From positions 2,852,001-2,916,000 of the forward strand of contig NZ_AP018254.1 in assembly GCF_002368395.1 (NCBI RefSeq): DNA of 64,000 bases. Reading direction: 5' to 3'. Each line of letters opens with the position of its first letter. Positions within the stretch are counted from its first letter, which is position 1. The DNA comes from Calothrix sp. NIES-3974 (GTDB taxonomy: Bacteria > Cyanobacteriota > Cyanobacteriia > Cyanobacteriales > Nostocaceae). The translations under genes were made by a program, and so were the position numbers. This document shows positions 39,611 to 49,481 of the stretch, piece after piece. The notes under the pieces are model-generated. The model worked only from the letters and a program-made list of their open reading frames with translations, was not told the origin of the DNA and did no database searches.

Positions 39611-40480
39611 ATGTTTTCCATTTCCCAACAACAGAACCAATATCTCACCTACATTCTCAGTTGTAGTACTAATAATTCCCAGTTGGAAGTTGTCCCAGAA
39701 CGGGGAGGAATTATTACCCGTTGGCGAATTCAAGGTCAGGAAATTTTTTACTTGGATGAGGAACGCTTTCGTGACCCTAGTCTGAGTGTGAGGGGTGGTA
39801 ATCCAATTTTATTCCCGATTTGCGGTAACTTACCCGATAACACCTACACCCATAACGGTCAGTCCTATACCCTGAAACAACATGGATTTGCGCGGGATTT
39901 ACCCTGGTCTGTCAGCAATCAGTCTACCCAGGAGGGAGCATCCCTCACCCTCACCCTCGATAGCAACTCCGAAACGAAACAGGTCTACCCCTTTGATTTT
40001 CATTTAGAATTCACCTATATTTTGACCGAGAATTGCCTGGAAATTCAGCAAAAGTACCAAAATCTGTCATCCACGACCATGCCTTTTTCGGCTGGTTTCC
40101 ACCCCTACTTTTTGACAACCGACAAAAATCAACTTGTGTTTGATATTCCTGCAACTGAATACCAAGACCAAAAAACTAAGCAAAGTCATCCTTTTGCTGG
40201 TAACTTCGACTTTGAACGGGAGGAAATTGACGTGGCTTTTCGACAGTTAACCAAACACGCTGCTACCGTCACTGACAATAGCCGCAAACTGCAATTAACA
40301 CTTACGTTTGACAGTGTTTTTGCCACCTTGGTATTTTGGACTCTCAAAGGCAAGGAATTCTATTGTCTCGAACCTTGGACTGGACCACGCAATGCCATCA
40401 ACACCGGAGAAAATATCATCAAACTCAGTCCTGACAGCACCTACACCACCTCAATTCGACTGGATGGGAATTTTCTCTGA
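39611..40480 (+). CDS. aldose 1-epimerase (galactose mutarotase)-like protein
   Basis: 289 residues from the ATG at 39611. A longer frame reads through the AATCCAAAATCC array in front and gives a meaningless N-terminus. The beta-sandwich family motifs are present: LEVVPERGGIITRW, GGNPILFPICGNLPDNTY, LKQHGFARDLPW (H of the catalytic pair), and PFSAGFHPYF with the second His. The conserved Glu is likely in FYCLEPWTGPRNAIN. It should interconvert alpha and beta anomers of hexoses or hexose phosphates (D-hexose-6-phosphate mutarotase relatives are the alternative). Confidence 0.88.
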   Translation: MFSISQQQNQYLTYILSCSTNNSQLEVVPERGGIITRWRIQGQEIFYLDEERFRDPSLSVRGGNPILFPICGNLPDNTYTHNGQSYTLKQHGFARDLPWSVSNQSTQEGASLTLTLDSNSETKQVYPFDFHLEFTYILTENCLEIQQKYQNLSSTTMPFSAGFHPYFLTTDKNQLVFDIPATEYQDQKTKQSHPFAGNFDFEREEIDVAFRQLTKHAATVTDNSRKLQLTLTFDSVFATLVFWTLKGKEFYCLEPWTGPRNAINTGENIIKLSPDSTYTTSIRLDGNFL

Positions 40481-40542
40481 TTAACCCCTTTACAAATCTA
40501 CAGATATATTGGTAAGCTAATATAGCCTTGAAAAAAGGCAGC

Positions 40543-40614
40543 GGGTCGCTAACTCAATGGTAGAGTACTCGGCTTTTAACCGATTAGTTCTGGGTTCGAA
40601 TCCCAGGCGACCCA
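40543..40614 (+). tRNA. tRNA-Lys (UUU)
   Basis: 72-nt cloverleaf: acceptor GGGTCGC/GCGACCC with discriminator A, anticodon loop CTTTTAA with anticodon UUU in the stem TCGG/CCGA, and T arm CTGGG/CCCAG with TTCGAAT. CCA is not encoded. It stands alone between the mutarotase and fba. Confidence 0.95.
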
Positions 40615-40991
40615 TAAAAACATTTAATCACGTCTATGGGTAGTTTATGAACAAATCCCCGACAACAGTCTGGGTAAAGTTACATAAATTACATATCCTT
40701 CCTTGGTAACGGTTGCATACAAAACTTAATCTTTTGTGAAAGTAAGTTATGAATGAGTTTACAGACGGCAACACTAAATTGGCCAAGACGGGACTACTGG
40801 TAAAAATTGAATCGATGGAGGTAGGGCGATCGCCAACTCAATCTGATGCAATTAGTAATTAACTTTTTTCAACATAAGCACACAGGAGTAGTTATAATTT
40901 CCTATAAGTTCAGAAAATCTTAAGATTAGCGTAATACATACGCTCTTCAAAGAACCGACTAGCTGACAACCACATTAGGAGAATTTGGATT
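40615..40991. promoter_or_regulatory. fba upstream region
   Basis: A 38-codon frame at 40749-40862 has no ribosome binding site and is not accepted. A TATAAT hexamer at 40893-40898 is a possible -10 box, and AGGAGA at 40977-40982 lies 9 bases before the fba ATG as a clear Shine-Dalgarno. A HIP1-like GGCGATCGCC lies near 40826. Confidence 0.5.
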
Positions 40992-42074
40992 ATGGCGCTC
41001 GTACCAATGCGGCTGTTATTGGATCACGCGGCTGAGAATGGTTATGGCATTCCCGCTTACAACGTCAACAACATGGAGCAGATTCAGGCAATAATGAGAG
41101 CTGCTCAAGAAACCGATAGCCCTGTGATTTTACAAGCATCTCGTGGAGCTCGGTCCTATGCAGGAGAAAACTTCCTCCGTCACTTGATTTTAGCTGCGGT
41201 GGAAACCTATCCCCATATTCCCATTGCTATGCACCAAGACCACGGGAATGAACCTGCAACCTGCTATTCAGCAATCAAAAATGGCTTTACCAGTGTGATG
41301 ATGGATGGTTCCCTGGAAGCCGATGCCAAAACCCCCGCAAGCTACGAGTATAATGTCAATGTTACTCGTGAAGTGGTGAAAGTAGCCCATGCATTGGGTG
41401 TGAGTGTAGAAGGTGAGCTTGGCTGTTTAGGTTCTTTAGAAACCGGTATGGGTGACAAGGAAGATGGTCACGGTTTTGAAGGAAAACTAGACCACTCCCA
41501 GCTTTTAACCGACCCCGACCAAGCAGTTGATTTTGTTGAACAAACCCAAGTTGATGCTTTAGCGGTAGCAATCGGTACTAGTCACGGTGCTTATAAGTTT
41601 ACCCGTAAGCCGACGGGAGAAATTTTAGCGATTAGCCGGATTGAAGAAATTCACCGTCGCTTACCTAACACCCACTTGGTAATGCACGGTTCTTCTTCCG
41701 TACCTGAAGATTTAATTGCTCTAATTAACCAGTACGGTGGTACGATTCCTGAGACCTACGGTGTACCTGTAGAAGAAATTCAAAAAGGGATTAAGAGCGG
41801 TGTGCGCAAAGTAAATATTGACACCGACAACCGCTTGGCAATTACTGCTGCTGTTCGGGAAGCATTAGCTGCTAATCCCAAGGAATTTGACCCTCGTCAC
41901 TTCCTCAAACCTTCGATTAAATACATGCAAAAAGTCTGTGCTGACCGTTACAACCAGTTTGGTACTGCTGGTAACGCAAGCAAGATTAAGCAAGTGTCGA
42001 TTGACGAGTTTGCGGTTAAGTATGCCAAGGGTGAACTTAGTGCTGCAATTAGCAAAGCTACTGCTAAAGTGTAG
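40992..42074 (+). CDS. fba: fructose-bisphosphate aldolase, class II (Calvin-cycle subtype)
   Basis: 360 residues. N-terminus [30 protein letters not shown] is the hallmark of the class IIB aldolases of autotrophs. Zinc ligands lie in AMHQDHGN and VEGELGCLG, and [10 protein letters not shown] and NIDTDNRLA are active-site strands. It condenses dihydroxyacetone phosphate with glyceraldehyde 3-phosphate or erythrose 4-phosphate, so it serves both glycolysis and the Calvin cycle. It has an AGGAGA ribosome binding site and ends in a strong hairpin terminator 61 bp after the stop, so it is monocistronic. Confidence 0.96.
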   Translation: MALVPMRLLLDHAAENGYGIPAYNVNNMEQIQAIMRAAQETDSPVILQASRGARSYAGENFLRHLILAAVETYPHIPIAMHQDHGNEPATCYSAIKNGFTSVMMDGSLEADAKTPASYEYNVNVTREVVKVAHALGVSVEGELGCLGSLETGMGDKEDGHGFEGKLDHSQLLTDPDQAVDFVEQTQVDALAVAIGTSHGAYKFTRKPTGEILAISRIEEIHRRLPNTHLVMHGSSSVPEDLIALINQYGGTIPETYGVPVEEIQKGIKSGVRKVNIDTDNRLAITAAVREALAANPKEFDPRHFLKPSIKYMQKVCADRYNQFGTAGNASKIKQVSIDEFAVKYAKGELSAAISKATAKV

Positions 42075-42134
42075 TTTTAGCTCTCAACTTGATATACGAA
42101 CTTGTTGGAGTTAGTTAGGAGTTATTAAGAATAT

Positions 42135-42169
42135 ATACCAGGAGAGTCTTCCTGGTATTTTTGTTTTTT
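42135..42169 (+). terminator. Rho-independent terminator of fba
   Basis: ATACCAGGA (42135-42143) and TCCTGGTAT (42150-42158) form a perfect 9-bp stem around GAGTCT, followed by TTTTTGTTTTTT. Best intrinsic terminator in the window. Confidence 0.92.
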
Positions 42170-42200
42170 ATGTTGATTTAGTCACATTTTACCAATATCA

Positions 42201-42533
42201 TTATCGGTTACGACAGTTGTGGTTACGGTAGCGACGGTCTTGATTGCGATTCGAGTCGCCAAATTCACGGGAGTCACGAAATTCTCGCGATCGCTCGCGG
42301 GAATCATCTTGAAAATCATCTCGTGAGCGATCGCGGGAATCATCTCGAAAATCGTCTCGTGACCGGTCGGAAAAATCATCTCGTGAATTGGAATCTCTTC
42401 GGGAACGCAGGTCATCATTGGAGTCCCGGTCGGAGAAGGGAGAGTTTTGTTGTTGGGGGGAGTTGCGCAAAGTACAGCTTGCCAAAAATATCGGGATAAT
42501 GGCAAGGATAGTAATAAGATTTCGAGCCTTCAA
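42201..42533 (-). CDS. small lipoprotein with Arg/Asp/Ser-rich repeats
   Basis: 110 residues with an ATG start. A lipoprotein signal (LITILAIIPIFLASC, lipobox Cys at about residue 20) is followed almost entirely by Arg, Asp and Ser in short repeats of the type RDDFRDDSRDRS. An overlapping minus-strand frame at 42182-42505 reads the same repeats but lacks a signal. The repeat DNA contains several HIP1-like GCGATCGC sites, so the codons may have been shaped by DNA-level repeat growth. Expected to be a lipid-anchored, highly charged, disordered periplasmic protein; function unknown. Confidence 0.65.
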   Translation of the reverse strand: MKARNLITILAIIPIFLASCTLRNSPQQQNSPFSDRDSNDDLRSRRDSNSRDDFSDRSRDDFRDDSRDRSRDDFQDDSRERSREFRDSREFGDSNRNQDRRYRNHNCRNR

Positions 42534-43154
42534 TTGCAGACACCTACAGCAATTTTTTAGGGTTTCTGATTCTATTGTGAATAAAAAAACGAAAAATGGA
42601 GCATATTTTTTGAGCTTTTTTATCTAATAATTGGTTCTTGAATAACAATCCATTAATCAACGGATTAAATGGGAGATGTCGGTGGATATAATGATACTAA
42701 TAACCTCTGATTTCTCTGAGTATATCTATAACTGTTATGGAGTGATAAAGCTTATTTAAAAGACTTTTCGAGAATATATAGAAATTATCTTCCGAAATTT
42801 GGTATAGAATTAAATTGTGGAATATAATTCAGTTGGCGATAAAACTTTCCGATAAGACAATCTATCTAAAAAATAATTTTTGCTGTTAGGGAAAAGCCAT
42901 TTATGGCAATAAACATAATCAAGTATAGCGACTAACAAAAAATACAATTATTCTCCTCTGGGATTTTTTTTACAGGGACATAATCACCCATCAATCAGCT
43001 AATCAGCACTCCCAACTGACGCTTCCCCCTTTCCCATTTGGTAGATACCGATTTTCAATCCGAAAAAAAATTAAAAATAGATGAAGCGAAGAATTGTTAC
43101 ACCTATAATAATTACTTTGGGTGACAATACTATACTGACGTTGATCAAATCATC
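42534..43154. other. intergenic region, no gene seen
   Basis: Strongly AT-rich spacer between divergent genes. It should contain both promoters; no specific binding site could be recognised. No open frame of note. Confidence 0.45.
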
Positions 43155-43838
43155 ATGCTTGCTCACAATCCCTGTGTTTTAGTGATAGAAAGCGATGAAA
43201 CCCTCGCTAACCAGATATCATCGGACCTGAGAGAAGCTGGTTACGAAGCTACAGTTGCAAACAATGCCGCAATTGGTTTACAATCTAGCCGCGATCGCGA
43301 ACCAGCTTTAATTGTGATCGATCGTATGCTGGCTGGTGAATCGGGTTTATCTCTGTGCAAAAGTATTCGTTGTGAGGGAAAACGGATGCCAATTATGGTA
43401 TTGATGGCGCGGGATACCGTTGATGATCGTGTTGCTTGTTTAGAAGCAGGTGCGGATGATTATTTTCTCAAACCCTACCGTTCAGAAGATTTTCTCAATT
43501 TAGTTCGTCTATACCTCAAACCAGAAACGGAAAGCAGTGAACAATTGCGATTTGGGGATTTAGTTTTAGATGTCGCAACCCGTCGAGCCATCCTCAACGG
43601 ACGCGCAATTGATTTAACCATGAAAGAATTTGAACTATTAAAGTTTTTAATGGAACATCCCCGCGAAGTTCTTACTAGAGAGCAGATTCTCGAAAATGTC
43701 TGGGGTTACGATTTTATGGGTGAATCAAATGTGATTGAGGTTTATATTCGCTATTTACGACTGAAAATTGAAGACGAAGGACAAAAACGTCTGATTCAAA
43801 CTGTACGTGGTGTAGGTTACGTATTACGAGAATCCTAA
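43155..43838 (+). CDS. nblR: OmpR/PhoB-family response regulator, NblR-like
   Basis: 227 residues. Receiver domain (1-122) with acidic pocket E12/D14, phospho-acceptor D56 (VIDRMLAGESGLSLCKS) and K106 (FLKPYRSEDFL). DNA-binding winged helix (about 130-225) with LTMKEFELLKFLMEHPREVLTREQILENVWGYDF and VIEVYIRYLRLKIEDEG. The DRMLAGESGL and ARDTVDDRVACLEAGADDYFLKPYR stretches agree with what I recall of NblR, which controls phycobilisome degradation (nblA) under nutrient or light stress. The canonical DD pair of the acidic pocket is altered to E-S-D. Class is firm; the NblR assignment is an informed inference. Confidence 0.88.
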   Translation: MLAHNPCVLVIESDETLANQISSDLREAGYEATVANNAAIGLQSSRDREPALIVIDRMLAGESGLSLCKSIRCEGKRMPIMVLMARDTVDDRVACLEAGADDYFLKPYRSEDFLNLVRLYLKPETESSEQLRFGDLVLDVATRRAILNGRAIDLTMKEFELLKFLMEHPREVLTREQILENVWGYDFMGESNVIEVYIRYLRLKIEDEGQKRLIQTVRGVGYVLRES

Positions 43839-44559
43839 AAGTCAATACCCGGATCTGGAGCAAATCCCTAAAACTTCCAGGGAGTAAGTAGCCTATATAT
43901 AATGGTTACACCAAAAGCCGTAGATGCGCGTAGTGCAGCTTCTCTTGGAGATGAAAGTGGTTTTTCCCTTCCCTACTCCCATTACGGACTACTTACTTTC
44001 AAGTCAGCCTACATGTACCGCTGAGATCAGAAAGTATGAAAGTCGTTTTCCCGATATCCTCCAGTAGATTTGCTATGGGTCTACACTACTCACTATTTTC
44101 TACTCGTCTACACTTTCAATTCATGTAAATGAGAAATTTCCACCTTGACGATTTTGGTTTGAGGGTTGACGATTGTCTATTAGTGAATTTCAGATGATTT
44201 TTTGGTCGCTAGTAATTTCCCACCAGGACACAAACTCCTAAATATGTGATACCGTTGGTCAATCCATAGGGTATTTGACCCCCTATCCGGTAAACAGACC
44301 GCTAGTACTCGACCAGACCAAAATTGACGGGTAGAGGTAAGCAAGGGAAGCAGGGGAAGAAAATATTTTTATATTCATACCTACCCCTCTCGAAGAGATA
44401 GACTACTTATACCGATGCAAACAAAGGTTCGACAAGGGACATAGCAATGCTACGTCTGTTGAAAATTCATCTGTCCTATTTTTTCAAATTGGTATTATTC
44501 TGTTTCAATCTTGTTAAAAGTCAACCGTCAACAAATTTAGATTACCAATCCAAAATCCC
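43839..44559. other. intergenic region with dispersed repeat copy
   Basis: Holds the third copy of the ACACCAGAA..GAAAGT repeat (43907-43990), enlarged by an insert (TAGATGCGCGTAGTGCAGC), a degenerate GACGTAGC-type palindrome (44436-44460) and AATCCAAAATCC just before the next gene. No gene is seen. Confidence 0.55.
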
Positions 44560-45078
44560 ATGAATCGATTACCTATTTCACCAACCTTAGCCTTAATCTT
44601 GAGTTGGCTACTCATCGGTTGTGGAACTCCCACACCTGCAAACCCTCCCTTGACATCCCAACCCACGGTCACACCCACACCCCAAGGGCAAATTTTACCA
44701 ATTTCGGCGATCGCCATCCTTCCACGGGGTATACGCATCGAGTTGGAAGTTGCTCGCACACCCCAAGAGCAAGCAATGGGATTAATGTATCGTCCTGCTT
44801 TACCAGACAATCGGGGGATGCTGTTTCAATTTCCCTCAGCCCAACCCGTCAACTTCTGGATGAAAAATGTCCCCGTCCCCTTGGATATGATATTTCTCCA
44901 CCAAGGGAAAATCAAGTATATTGCCCCCTCCGTCCCCCCTTGTCAAAGCGATCGCTGTCCCACCTATGGACCGAATACCCCCATTGACCAGGTGATTGAA
45001 CTACGGAGTGGTCGAGCAGCTGAACTACAACTCAAAGTCGGCGATCGCATTACTATTCGTCATTTGCCAAGAAAATGA
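44560..45078 (+). CDS. DUF192-family lipoprotein
   Basis: 172 residues. A lipobox (LILSWLLIGC, Cys at about residue 21) and a Pro/Thr-rich spacer precede the DUF192 domain (about 55-168): IELEVARTPQEQAMGLMYRPALPDNRGMLFQF, FWMKNVPVPLDMIFL, AELQLKVGD. The family forms a small beta-barrel; its role is unknown, but members are extracytoplasmic and the surface Met/Trp cluster is invariant. No operon partner. Confidence 0.88.
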   Translation: MNRLPISPTLALILSWLLIGCGTPTPANPPLTSQPTVTPTPQGQILPISAIAILPRGIRIELEVARTPQEQAMGLMYRPALPDNRGMLFQFPSAQPVNFWMKNVPVPLDMIFLHQGKIKYIAPSVPPCQSDRCPTYGPNTPIDQVIELRSGRAAELQLKVGDRITIRHLPRK

Positions 45079-45913
45079 ATGTATCATTAATGACTCTGCG
45101 TCATAGTATTTATCCCATGACAGAAAAAATAGTTAATTCCCAACTATTTGTAAAATGAGGGTTTTGAACTTTAATCATCAAAACAACTTATAGACCTTGT
45201 AAAAAAGTATATTCTCAGGCTAATATTTCCAATAGTCAAAATCAGACCCCTAAATTTTTTAGTTTCGTTGCAGCCCTACTGAATTTGTTGAAAATTTATA
45301 ACTTTGGAAGTAGATCAAAATCAAAGTGAATGAGCGAGTATAGGTGTATAAATATCTTTGTAGGGTCAAACACTTTTCATCGCTGTCAAAATTGCATATG
45401 CCTACCTACACTAATTCCAAATCAGTAGGTTAAATGGCTCTGCAAAATTAATCGTAAATTTCCGAAAATCATCCAATTCTGCCACTGCTAGCACTAACTT
45501 TACTTCCCCTTGGGATGAAATTAGGAGAGTGACAGGTCAAGCGCAAAATTATCTAACTTATAAGTTCACAGTATATACATCAAAGGGTATGTATATATGG
45601 ATTTTCGTCTAAATCCTGAAATATAAGCAGGAAGAATTCCGGAATATGGAGAGGACAAATTGTACATCATCAATAGCTAGAAACTGTCTCAGTCCCGAAG
45701 CAAAATAGTGATTTTGTGTAGCTAATAGCCATTTTACATACCTATAAAAATTATCGAGATGATAATTTTGTTAAGCTTCCGCAAAATATATTAATTTAAC
45801 ATAAAAAATGCTGCAAATTGATTCCCAATTAACCTAAATAATAGTGACAGATCAAATACTGGCAACATCCCGTTAAATGACAACAGGCAAATATATGACA
45901 ATACATACTACGC
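45079..45913. other. intergenic region, no gene seen
   Basis: 0.83 kb of AT-rich DNA with no convincing open frame, palindrome or repeat family member that I could recognise. Confidence 0.45.
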
Positions 45914-45923
45914 AAGGAGGTGA
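45914..45923 (+). promoter_or_regulatory. strong Shine-Dalgarno that fixes the DUF2949 start
   Basis: AAGGAGGTGA is a near-perfect anti-16S match, 7 bases before ATG at 45931. It shows that the two in-frame ATGs upstream are not the start. Confidence 0.9.
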
Positions 45924-45930
45924 GTTACAA

Positions 45931-46125
45931 ATGTCACCATCAAATTACTCCCGTTTGATTGATTTTTTACAGGAAGACTTGGCAATTTCCCATGCTTCCA
46001 TATCAGTAGCCCTCCGTCATAGCCAACAAGACCCCGGTCCACTACCAATGATCTTGTGGCAATATGGCCTAATTACCCTTGACCAATTAGAGCAAATCTA
46101 CGATTGGTTAGAAACTGCTGCATAA
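45931..46125 (+). CDS. DUF2949-family small protein
   Basis: 64 residues from the ATG chosen by the strong ribosome binding site. The sequence SPSNYSRLIDFLQEDLAIS ... PGPLPMILWQYGLITLDQLEQIYDWLE matches the cyanobacterial DUF2949 family, all-helical small proteins of unknown function. An intrinsic terminator is present 180 bp downstream, suggesting a short monocistronic transcript. Confidence 0.85.
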   Translation: MSPSNYSRLIDFLQEDLAISHASISVALRHSQQDPGPLPMILWQYGLITLDQLEQIYDWLETAA

Positions 46126-46304
46126 ATAAATTAAATAAATATTTCTATTCTTCGACAGGTTCGCTGAATATGGTTCGCACTGGAGAGTTGCAAAACTATG
46201 TTAATTTCTAGGCAGAAAAAGACAGTAAATTCCAAGAAATTTCGAGAGCAACGGAAACACCAAAGAAAACGCCATCTATTACTCAATACAACTAGAACAA
46301 TTCA

Positions 46305-46337
46305 AAAGAGCGGCTAACACAACCGACTCTTTTTTTA
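46305..46337 (+). terminator. intrinsic terminator
   Basis: AAAGAGCGG (46305-46313) pairs with CCG-A-CTCTTT (46323-46332), with one bulged A, and runs into TTTTTTT. It fits as the end of the DUF2949 transcript. Confidence 0.65.
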
Positions 46338-46363
46338 TGTTTATATATTTATGATGTTTATAT

Positions 46364-46566
46364 GGGGTCTGCGGAAAAAGTCTTTATCTCGTCCCTATAC
46401 TCCGCGTGGGGACGCATCTCACGAGGCTCTACCTCAAATCAGGAAGCAGAGTTTCAACAGCCGGAGTATTGGAACAAGTTTGTTGTCACGGTTTGTGCAT
46501 GAATTTGCGACCCCAAAAAAGGCACAAAGTACACAGCCTAAGCTCTGCCTCTACATTCTTCAACTT
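46364..46566 (-). repeat. partial copy 4 of the dispersed element (insert-bearing type)
   Basis: Begins with GGGGTCTGCGGAAAAAGTCT and continues as the reverse complement of the central part of 38847-39190 (CTCGTCCCTATACTCCGCGT, GAATTTGCGACCCCAAAAAA, TCTACATTCTTCAAC). An 85-codon frame through it is a repeat artefact. Confidence 0.75.
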
Positions 46567-46662
46567 ATATTGAAATTGAGTCTGCGTAATTGGAAAACAG
46601 GGTTGTAGTTTTCACCAAATTATGTAGTTTAGGTGAAGCAATAACTTTTCCGACTCACTGCT

Positions 46663-47706
46663 CTAATCCAATAAATTTATTATCTCCTCACTATACTTAG
46701 CCTTATCCCAATTTTTAGCAGCTTGAATCTGTGAAATTTTTAAATACTTTGCTCCAGTCAAATCCGCACCCTGCAAATCCGCACCTTGTAAATCAGCATT
46801 TTGTAAATTAGTATTTTGTAAATTGGCGAATTGCAAACGTGTATACTGGAGATTAGCACTTTGTAAATCCGCACCTTGTAAATTAGCGCTTTGAAAGTTC
46901 ACATATTTCAAATTAGCATGTTGAAGATTCGCATTACTCAAATCAGCAAATTGAAACTTAGCGTTTTCTAATTCGGCTCTTTGTAAATCCACTCGTTGCA
47001 AATTAGCACTTTGGAAAGTGGCTTTTTGAATATTAGCTAACTGAAAATTACTGTCAGCTAAATTTGCACCCTGAAAATTTGCAGATTCCAGATTCGCTTG
47101 CTGAAAATTTGTTTTTTGAAGTATAGCCTGCTGAAAGTTACTTTTAACTAAATTAGTATGTTGTAAATTTGCTTTAGCCAACATTGCCTCTTGAAAATTT
47201 GCCCTTTCCAAATTAGCCTGTTGAAAATTCGCTTCTGGTAATTTCGCTTTTTTAAAATTTGCGGCTTCTAAATTAGCCCGTTGCAGAACAGCTTCCTGCA
47301 AATTAGCTTGTTGCAGGTCAACATAACGCATCATTGTATCTTGCAACATCGCCTTTTCTAAGTTAGAAAAAGCCATTCTCACATTCTCTAAATCCGCATT
47401 TTGCAAATCCGCATTCTGTAAATCCGCACTTTGTAGGGTTGCATCTTGCAAAATCGCATCTTGAAAATTGGCAAATTGACAATTTGCAAACGATAAATGG
47501 GCATAACGAAGATTAGCCCCTTGTAAATCAGCATACTGTAAATTAGCCTGTTGTAGCGTCGCACCTTCAAAATTAGCATCTTGGAGAATCGCATGGTTAA
47601 AGTCAGCCATCTCCACGGTCGCATTGCTAAAATTCGCGTACCTGAGATTTTGACCCTTGAAAAACAAACCACGTACAGTTTGTCCGGAAAAATCTTGCTC
47701 CACCAT
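46663..47706 (-). CDS. pentapeptide-repeat protein
   Basis: 347 residues made of more than 60 consecutive pentapeptides of the A(N/D)(L/F)XX type, such as ANLQY ADLQG ANLRY, from about residue 20 to 330. They predict a right-handed quadrilateral beta-helix about 15 turns long. There is no signal peptide or membrane segment, so it is probably cytosolic. Gln is very frequent at the variable positions (LQ, FQ), giving a strongly biased DNA repeat (TTTGCAAATTAGC). Known members mimic DNA to inhibit gyrase or act as scaffolds; no function can be assigned here. It lies 205 bp from the IS4 element. Confidence 0.93.
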   Translation of the reverse strand: MVEQDFSGQTVRGLFFKGQNLRYANFSNATVEMADFNHAILQDANFEGATLQQANLQYADLQGANLRYAHLSFANCQFANFQDAILQDATLQSADLQNADLQNADLENVRMAFSNLEKAMLQDTMMRYVDLQQANLQEAVLQRANLEAANFKKAKLPEANFQQANLERANFQEAMLAKANLQHTNLVKSNFQQAILQKTNFQQANLESANFQGANLADSNFQLANIQKATFQSANLQRVDLQRAELENAKFQFADLSNANLQHANLKYVNFQSANLQGADLQSANLQYTRLQFANLQNTNLQNADLQGADLQGADLTGAKYLKISQIQAAKNWDKAKYSEEIINLLD

Positions 47707-47910
47707 AATGAGAATACGACTCCACTTCCTGATTCATTGTCAGGGATTCAGCATCAAAAGTCTTCATCTCCCGGATACATTTTTGATTTCAGGGGAATAA
47801 TGTAGCATCAATTGTATTGCATGAATATTTCAAGTGTTTAGGATGACAATATAGCGTTTCCCAAGCAAGTGAAATACAACCCTACCTGCGCTCCAAAGCT
47901 CACCCTCCCC

Positions 47911-49481
47911 CTATCCATTACCCGGATCTTTCTTAACAAAAAGTAAAAATACTTAAAAGAAGACGAAAGGCTTGATAGGTATAGTTTTGAGAGAGGAAAG
48001 ATAGGGTGTAAAAAATGGAAAAATGGGCAGCAAGGGAATTGAAGCACTTGGATTTGGGAGATAAACGGCGAAACAAGCGTTTGATAAAGATGGTAGAAGA
48101 TTTAGCAGCACAACCAACATCGAGTGTACCTCAAGCATGTGGGAGCGTAGCAGCGACAACAGCAGCATATGATTTGTGGAGTTCGCCGTATATAAAACCA
48201 TCAGATATAAGCAATGGACATATCAAAAGTACAATCGAAAGGGCAAAAGAACACGAGATAGTATTAGCAATACAAGACACAACAAATATGGATGTAACAA
48301 GTCATCCAGCAACAGAAGGAATTGGATATCTAGACCAGAGAAAAAGTTTAGGATTAAAAGTACATTCAACGTTATTATCAAGCATAAAAGGAGTTCCACT
48401 GGGAGTAATAGACCAACAAGTATGGTCAAGAAATATCGAAGATTTAGGAATAGCAAAAACACGTAGAAAAAGACAAACAGAAGAAAAAGAAAGCCAAAGA
48501 TGGTTGGAAGGGCTAGAGAGAACAAATAAATTACTACCAGAAAAGATAAAAATCATAACAGTAGCAGACTCAGAAGCAGATATATTTGATTTATTTAATC
48601 AGGAAAGACCAGAAAATAGCCACTTACTAATCAGAGGAACTCATAATAGAAAAGTTAGCCATACAGCGAATTATCTACATGAGGCGATCAGGTCAAGTCC
48701 AACTCAGGGAGAAGTAGAAGTCAAGGTAAGAAGAAATCCAGAAAGACCAGAAAGGATAGCAAAACTAACAATTAGATACGAAACAGTTGAAATAGAAGTA
48801 CCAAAAAATAAGCTCGGGCGTTCGCTTTGTAAACCAGTAAAACTACAGGTGATATTAGCAGAAGAAAAGAGTCCACCATCGGAGATAAAACCAATCAGTT
48901 GGTTATTGTTAACGACATTGGAAATTAATAGCCTTGAAGATGCGGTAAAATGTGTTGAATGGTATACATATCGTTGGTTAATCGAGCGTTATCACTATAC
49001 ATTGAAAAGCGGTTGTCGAATCGAGGAATTACAACTGGAGACAGGAAAACGCCTATCAATGGCATTAGCGACATATTCGATTGTGGCATGGCGATTATTA
49101 TGGTTAACTTACCAAGCAAGGGATAATCCAGAACAAAGTTGTGAAACGGTTTTAACTACAGTTGAATGGCAATCTTTATGTGTAAGTGTGAACAAAAACC
49201 CAATTCCACCAGATCAGCCACCAACATTAAGAGAAGCTGTACGAATGATTGCTCGACTAGGTGGTTTTCTGGGTCGTAAAGGTGATGGGGAACCTGGAGT
49301 CAAGACGATTTGGAGAGGGTTACGACGATTGCACGATATCGCCGTAACTTGGAAGCTAGCCCATCAAATCTAAATGCATACTTTCTGAGTTTTGTCTAAT
49401 CTTAATGCTTAATCCCTCTACTGAAATCATTTCTATAATCGCTTTTCAGACTTTGTTAAGAAAGATGTGACTAATGGATAG
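47911..49481 (+). mobile_element. IS4-family insertion sequence with 30-bp inverted repeats
   Basis: The left end, CTATCCATTACCCGGATCTT and on to CTTAACAAA (47911-47940), is matched by the right end read in reverse (49452-49481; CTATCCATTAGTCACATCTT...), 26 of 30 bases. The element is 1571 bp with one intact transposase gene reading inwards from the left. No direct target duplication is visible at these boundaries (CACCCTCCCC on the left, CCGATATCGG on the right). Instead an inverted CCCTCCCC/GGGGAGGG pair lies just outside, so the true ends may be slightly further out or the flanks rearranged. Confidence 0.85.
48015..49373 (+). CDS. IS4-family (Tn5-like) transposase
   Basis: 452 residues, apparently intact. 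The DDE residues are visible: the first Asp in LAIQDTTNMD, the second in TVADSEADIFD and the Glu in the YTYRWLIERYHYTLK motif, which exactly fits the Y-(2)-R-(3)-E-(6)-K signature of the IS4 family. The N-terminal ARELKHLDLGDKRRNKRL helix and C-terminal TIWRGLRRLHDIA helix match the Tn5/IS50 branch. Its A-rich codon use differs from flanking genes, in line with a mobile gene. Confidence 0.95.
   Translation: MEKWAARELKHLDLGDKRRNKRLIKMVEDLAAQPTSSVPQACGSVAATTAAYDLWSSPYIKPSDISNGHIKSTIERAKEHEIVLAIQDTTNMDVTSHPATEGIGYLDQRKSLGLKVHSTLLSSIKGVPLGVIDQQVWSRNIEDLGIAKTRRKRQTEEKESQRWLEGLERTNKLLPEKIKIITVADSEADIFDLFNQERPENSHLLIRGTHNRKVSHTANYLHEAIRSSPTQGEVEVKVRRNPERPERIAKLTIRYETVEIEVPKNKLGRSLCKPVKLQVILAEEKSPPSEIKPISWLLLTTLEINSLEDAVKCVEWYTYRWLIERYHYTLKSGCRIEELQLETGKRLSMALATYSIVAWRLLWLTYQARDNPEQSCETVLTTVEWQSLCVSVNKNPIPPDQPPTLREAVRMIARLGGFLGRKGDGEPGVKTIWRGLRRLHDIAVTWKLAHQI

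Noticed and set aside
40749-40862. 38-codon frame between tRNA-Lys and fba
   Set aside because: No ribosome binding site and no recognisable features; it overlaps the fba regulatory region.
42182-42505. Alternative frame over the Arg/Asp repeat gene
   Set aside because: It lacks a signal peptide and a lipobox, which the chosen frame has.
46351-46608. 85-codon plus-strand frame
   Set aside because: It lies entirely in a copy of the dispersed non-coding element found also at 38847-39190.
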